DNA of 9,104 bases from assembly GCA_002440745.1 (NCBI GenBank), contig DJVB01000014.1, positions 1-9,104 on the forward strand, written 5' to 3'. Source of the stretch: Bacteroidales bacterium UBA6267. Its GTDB lineage: Bacteria > Bacteroidota > Bacteroidia > Bacteroidales > UBA1556. Below the pieces are notes generated by a model, which saw nothing but the letters and a program-made list of their open reading frames with translations, did no database searches and was not told the DNA's origin. Shown here piece by piece: positions 7,068 through 9,104 of this stretch (position 1 is the stretch's first letter; each line of letters opens with the position of its first letter). Both the position numbers and the translations under genes were made by a program.

Positions 7068-8984
7068 CTAAAATAGTTTTGTATTCCACTGGTAATAGTA
7101 ATCTTGTTTTCTGACTTTATCGGTGTCGAGAAGATAGCGTAACACATTGAGCAAATGGTCTTCATTAATCTCGGCAAAGAGCATATTTAATTCGCCAATG
7201 GTCATTGGTTTGGTTTGCAAAATGGGTTTGATTTTTTCAATTACTTTATCAAACTCCATTTCGCTCATGCTTAGTTTGTTACGCTGTTTGCACACGTCGC
7301 ATTTGCCGCAGCGTTTGGCTTCGGTTTCGCCAAAATATTCCATCAGTATCAGGTTGCGACATTTAGTGTTGGTTTGAATATAGCTGAGCATGGCATCCAA
7401 GCGTTTGGCGGCGTTTTCCTTTAGTTTTTCGTAAGTATTTTTCGAAAAAATCAGATTTCTGCTATCCAATCGCTCCGTGTTAAAAGTGATTTTAGGTTTG
7501 CCCGACTTGGGAATATAGTCCACAAGTTGCTGATTATGAATTATTTTTAAAGCGTTTTCAATTCCAAGGGCGGATGTTTTCAGTCGCTGAGCTATCACCG
7601 TTTCGTCGATAATAGCATAATGGGTGAAAAGTCCGCTATAAGACCTTATCAAAACATCAATCAGCACTCCCATTTTTGGGTTTTTGACCTGATAGCGATA
7701 CATTTCTTCCTTGTCGGCGATGATATGCAATCGGGAAGGAGTGCTAACTGCCTCAGAGAGAAATATATAGTTCTCCCGTTCTAAAAATTTCAATGCGCTG
7801 AAAGTAGGCACAGGCTGTAAATTGTACATCTTTATAAAGTCGTTCAAGATAAAGTCGAAACTTTCGTCTTGACCGCTGCCATAAGCCAATTGAAAATAAT
7901 TACCAAGCGCCTCATAAATCGCTTTTATGGCTTTAATCGGCGGAAAACTTTCCTCAAAATTTCGTTTTAAAGCTTTGATGTCGTTATCGTCGTGGATTAT
8001 GATGGCATAAGATTGCTGACCGTCACGTCCGGCGCGACCGGCTTCTTGATAGTAGGCTTCGGGCGATTCGGGTATGTCGAAATGAATCACAAAGCGTACA
8101 TCGGGCTTGTCGATACCCATTCCAAAAGCGTTGGTGCTAACCATCACCCGAACTCTTCCACGCATCCAGTCGGCTTGTTTTTGATCTCTGATTTCGGGAG
8201 TAAGTCCGGCATGATAGAAATGTGACGTCACTTGATGAGCATTGAGCCAATCGGCAATTTCCTTAGTTTTTCGCCGGTTTCGAACGTAGATGATACCACA
8301 ACCCGGAATCTGCTGTATGGTTAGTTGTAGTTTGCGAAATTTATCTTCCGTGTTTATCACTGCATAAATCAGATTATTACGGGCAAAACTCATCCTAAAC
8401 ACATTCTTTTGCCTAAATTCCAACCTATCTTGAATATCGTCAACCACTTCCGGCGTAGCTGTACCGGTAACGGCCAGCACGGGCACATTTGGAATATACT
8501 GTCTGATTTCTGCAATCTGAAGATAAGCCGGACGAAAATCGTAGCCCCACTGCGAGATACAATGCGACTCGTCAACGACTAATAATCCAACGTTCATCTT
8601 TTTGAGCCGCTCAATAAAGATTTCGGTTTTAAGCCGTTCGGGCGAAACATAGAGAAATTTCACTCCGCCATAAACGCAATTGTCTAAGGTGATGTCGATT
8701 TCGTGGGCTGTCATGCCGCTGTAGATTGCCACCGCATTCACTTTTTTTTGCTTAAGATGCTCCACCTGGTCCTTCATAAGTGCAATCAGCGGAGTAACAA
8801 CAATCGAAATTCCTTCGAGTTTTAGTCCGGGCACTTGAAAAGTAAGGGATTTTCCGCCGCCGGTAGGCATAAGACCAAGCGTATCGTTTCCGGCTAATAC
8901 CGAATTGATGATGTCTTCCTGCAAAGGCCTGAAATTAGAATAACCCCAGTATTTTATGAGAATTTGCTTGATGGAATCTGACAT
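7068..8984 (-). CDS. recQ: RecQ family ATP-dependent DNA helicase
   Basis: The product has 638 residues and is a 3'-5' superfamily 2 DNA helicase acting in recombination and repair. Visible motifs in order: motif 0 FRPLQEDII (18-26), Walker A MPTGGGKS (39-46, K45), motif Ia TPLIALMKDQV (64-74), motif II DESH (138-141) running into the aromatic-rich loop CISQWGYDFRP (142-152), motif III VTGTATP (172-178), motif V STNAFGMGIDKPDVRFVIHF (283-302) and motif VI YYQEAGRAGRDG (311-322). Four zinc-ligand cysteines are C542, C559, C562 and C565, in CRNLILMEYFGE...CGKCDVC. In E. coli RecQ this zinc site follows the helicase core closely; here about 170 further residues come between, with winged-helix-like segments, and only about 70 residues follow. 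No HRDC domain is seen. This layout fits the shorter RecQ type found in Bacteroidota, so the symbol is a family-level label. The ATG is preceded by a weak AGG three bases upstream. Confidence 0.93.
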   Translation of the reverse strand: MSDSIKQILIKYWGYSNFRPLQEDIINSVLAGNDTLGLMPTGGGKSLTFQVPGLKLEGISIVVTPLIALMKDQVEHLKQKKVNAVAIYSGMTAHEIDITLDNCVYGGVKFLYVSPERLKTEIFIERLKKMNVGLLVVDESHCISQWGYDFRPAYLQIAEIRQYIPNVPVLAVTGTATPEVVDDIQDRLEFRQKNVFRMSFARNNLIYAVINTEDKFRKLQLTIQQIPGCGIIYVRNRRKTKEIADWLNAHQVTSHFYHAGLTPEIRDQKQADWMRGRVRVMVSTNAFGMGIDKPDVRFVIHFDIPESPEAYYQEAGRAGRDGQQSYAIIIHDDNDIKALKRNFEESFPPIKAIKAIYEALGNYFQLAYGSGQDESFDFILNDFIKMYNLQPVPTFSALKFLERENYIFLSEAVSTPSRLHIIADKEEMYRYQVKNPKMGVLIDVLIRSYSGLFTHYAIIDETVIAQRLKTSALGIENALKIIHNQQLVDYIPKSGKPKITFNTERLDSRNLIFSKNTYEKLKENAAKRLDAMLSYIQTNTKCRNLILMEYFGETEAKRCGKCDVCKQRNKLSMSEMEFDKVIEKIKPILQTKPMTIGELNMLFAEINEDHLLNVLRYLLDTDKVRKQDYYYQWNTKLF

Positions 8985-9083
8985 AACCTAATCTTGGAAT
9001 AATTAAATTCGTTGAGCAGGTAAAATTACAAAAAAATAAGGGCTTTTGACATTATAATAATGAACGAAATATCCTATAAAAAA

Positions 9084-9104
9084 CCCTGTAGAGACGGTTC
9101 ACAA
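9084..9104. repeat. Left arm of a probable dispersed palindromic repeat, cut by window edge
   Basis: The last bases read ccctgtagagacggttcac. The core tgtagagacg is a familiar arm of short palindromic repeats (tgtagagacg...cgtctctaca) scattered between genes in Bacteroidota and cyanobacteria and resembling non-autonomous mobile elements. The matching right arm would lie just outside the window, so the palindrome itself is not seen. The assignment rests on recalled similarity and on the intergenic location upstream of recQ. Confidence 0.4.

Noticed and set aside
9046..9058. TTGACA directly followed by TATAAT on the plus strand
   Set aside because: The two boxes are separated by one base only, not about 17, so they do not form a sigma-70 promoter; Bacteroidota also use different elements.
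9060..9104. ATG-started plus-strand frame running off the right edge
   Set aside because: Only 15 codons are visible, they run through the probable palindromic repeat and they resemble no protein start I know.

Overview
The window looks like a chromosomal segment from a member of the Bacteroidota. The reasons are an AT-rich sequence with weak or absent Shine-Dalgarno sites, a secreted protein ending in a type IX secretion (T9SS) type A sorting domain, an OmpA-family protein fused to a carboxypeptidase-regulatory-like domain, a sensor protein with a SpoIIE-type phosphatase and the linker style common in this phylum, and a TTTG / TAnnTTTG-like promoter candidate. The genus cannot be told from this segment.

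Layout from left to right: (1) positions 1-528, plus strand, the 3' part of an Rpn / PD-(D/E)XK transposase-like nuclease gene cut by the window edge, with a small tandem repeat in its tail; (2) 529-974, a gene-poor stretch of about 450 bases with a C-rich patch and weak hairpins; (3) 975-2663, plus strand, a T9SS cargo protein with a PKD domain; (4) converging on it, 2714-6963 on the minus strand, three closely spaced genes read in the order small membrane protein, OmpA-like protein, membrane-anchored SpoIIE phosphatase; (5) 7068-8984, minus strand, a RecQ-family helicase with an unusual domain order; (6) at the right edge, one arm of what looks like a dispersed palindromic repeat.

The three-gene minus-strand cluster has gaps of about 17-18 bases and a plausible promoter only in front of its first gene, so it is probably one transcript. 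All three products are predicted in the envelope: an inner-membrane protein with a possible PH-like tail, an outer-membrane or periplasmic OmpA protein, and an inner-membrane sensor with a periplasmic domain and a cytoplasmic phosphatase. A link between envelope state and the phosphatase is an inference from position and topology only. Nothing ties the Rpn gene, the T9SS cargo or RecQ to that cluster beyond proximity. No tRNA, rRNA, CRISPR array, complete insertion sequence or clear novel defence system is visible.
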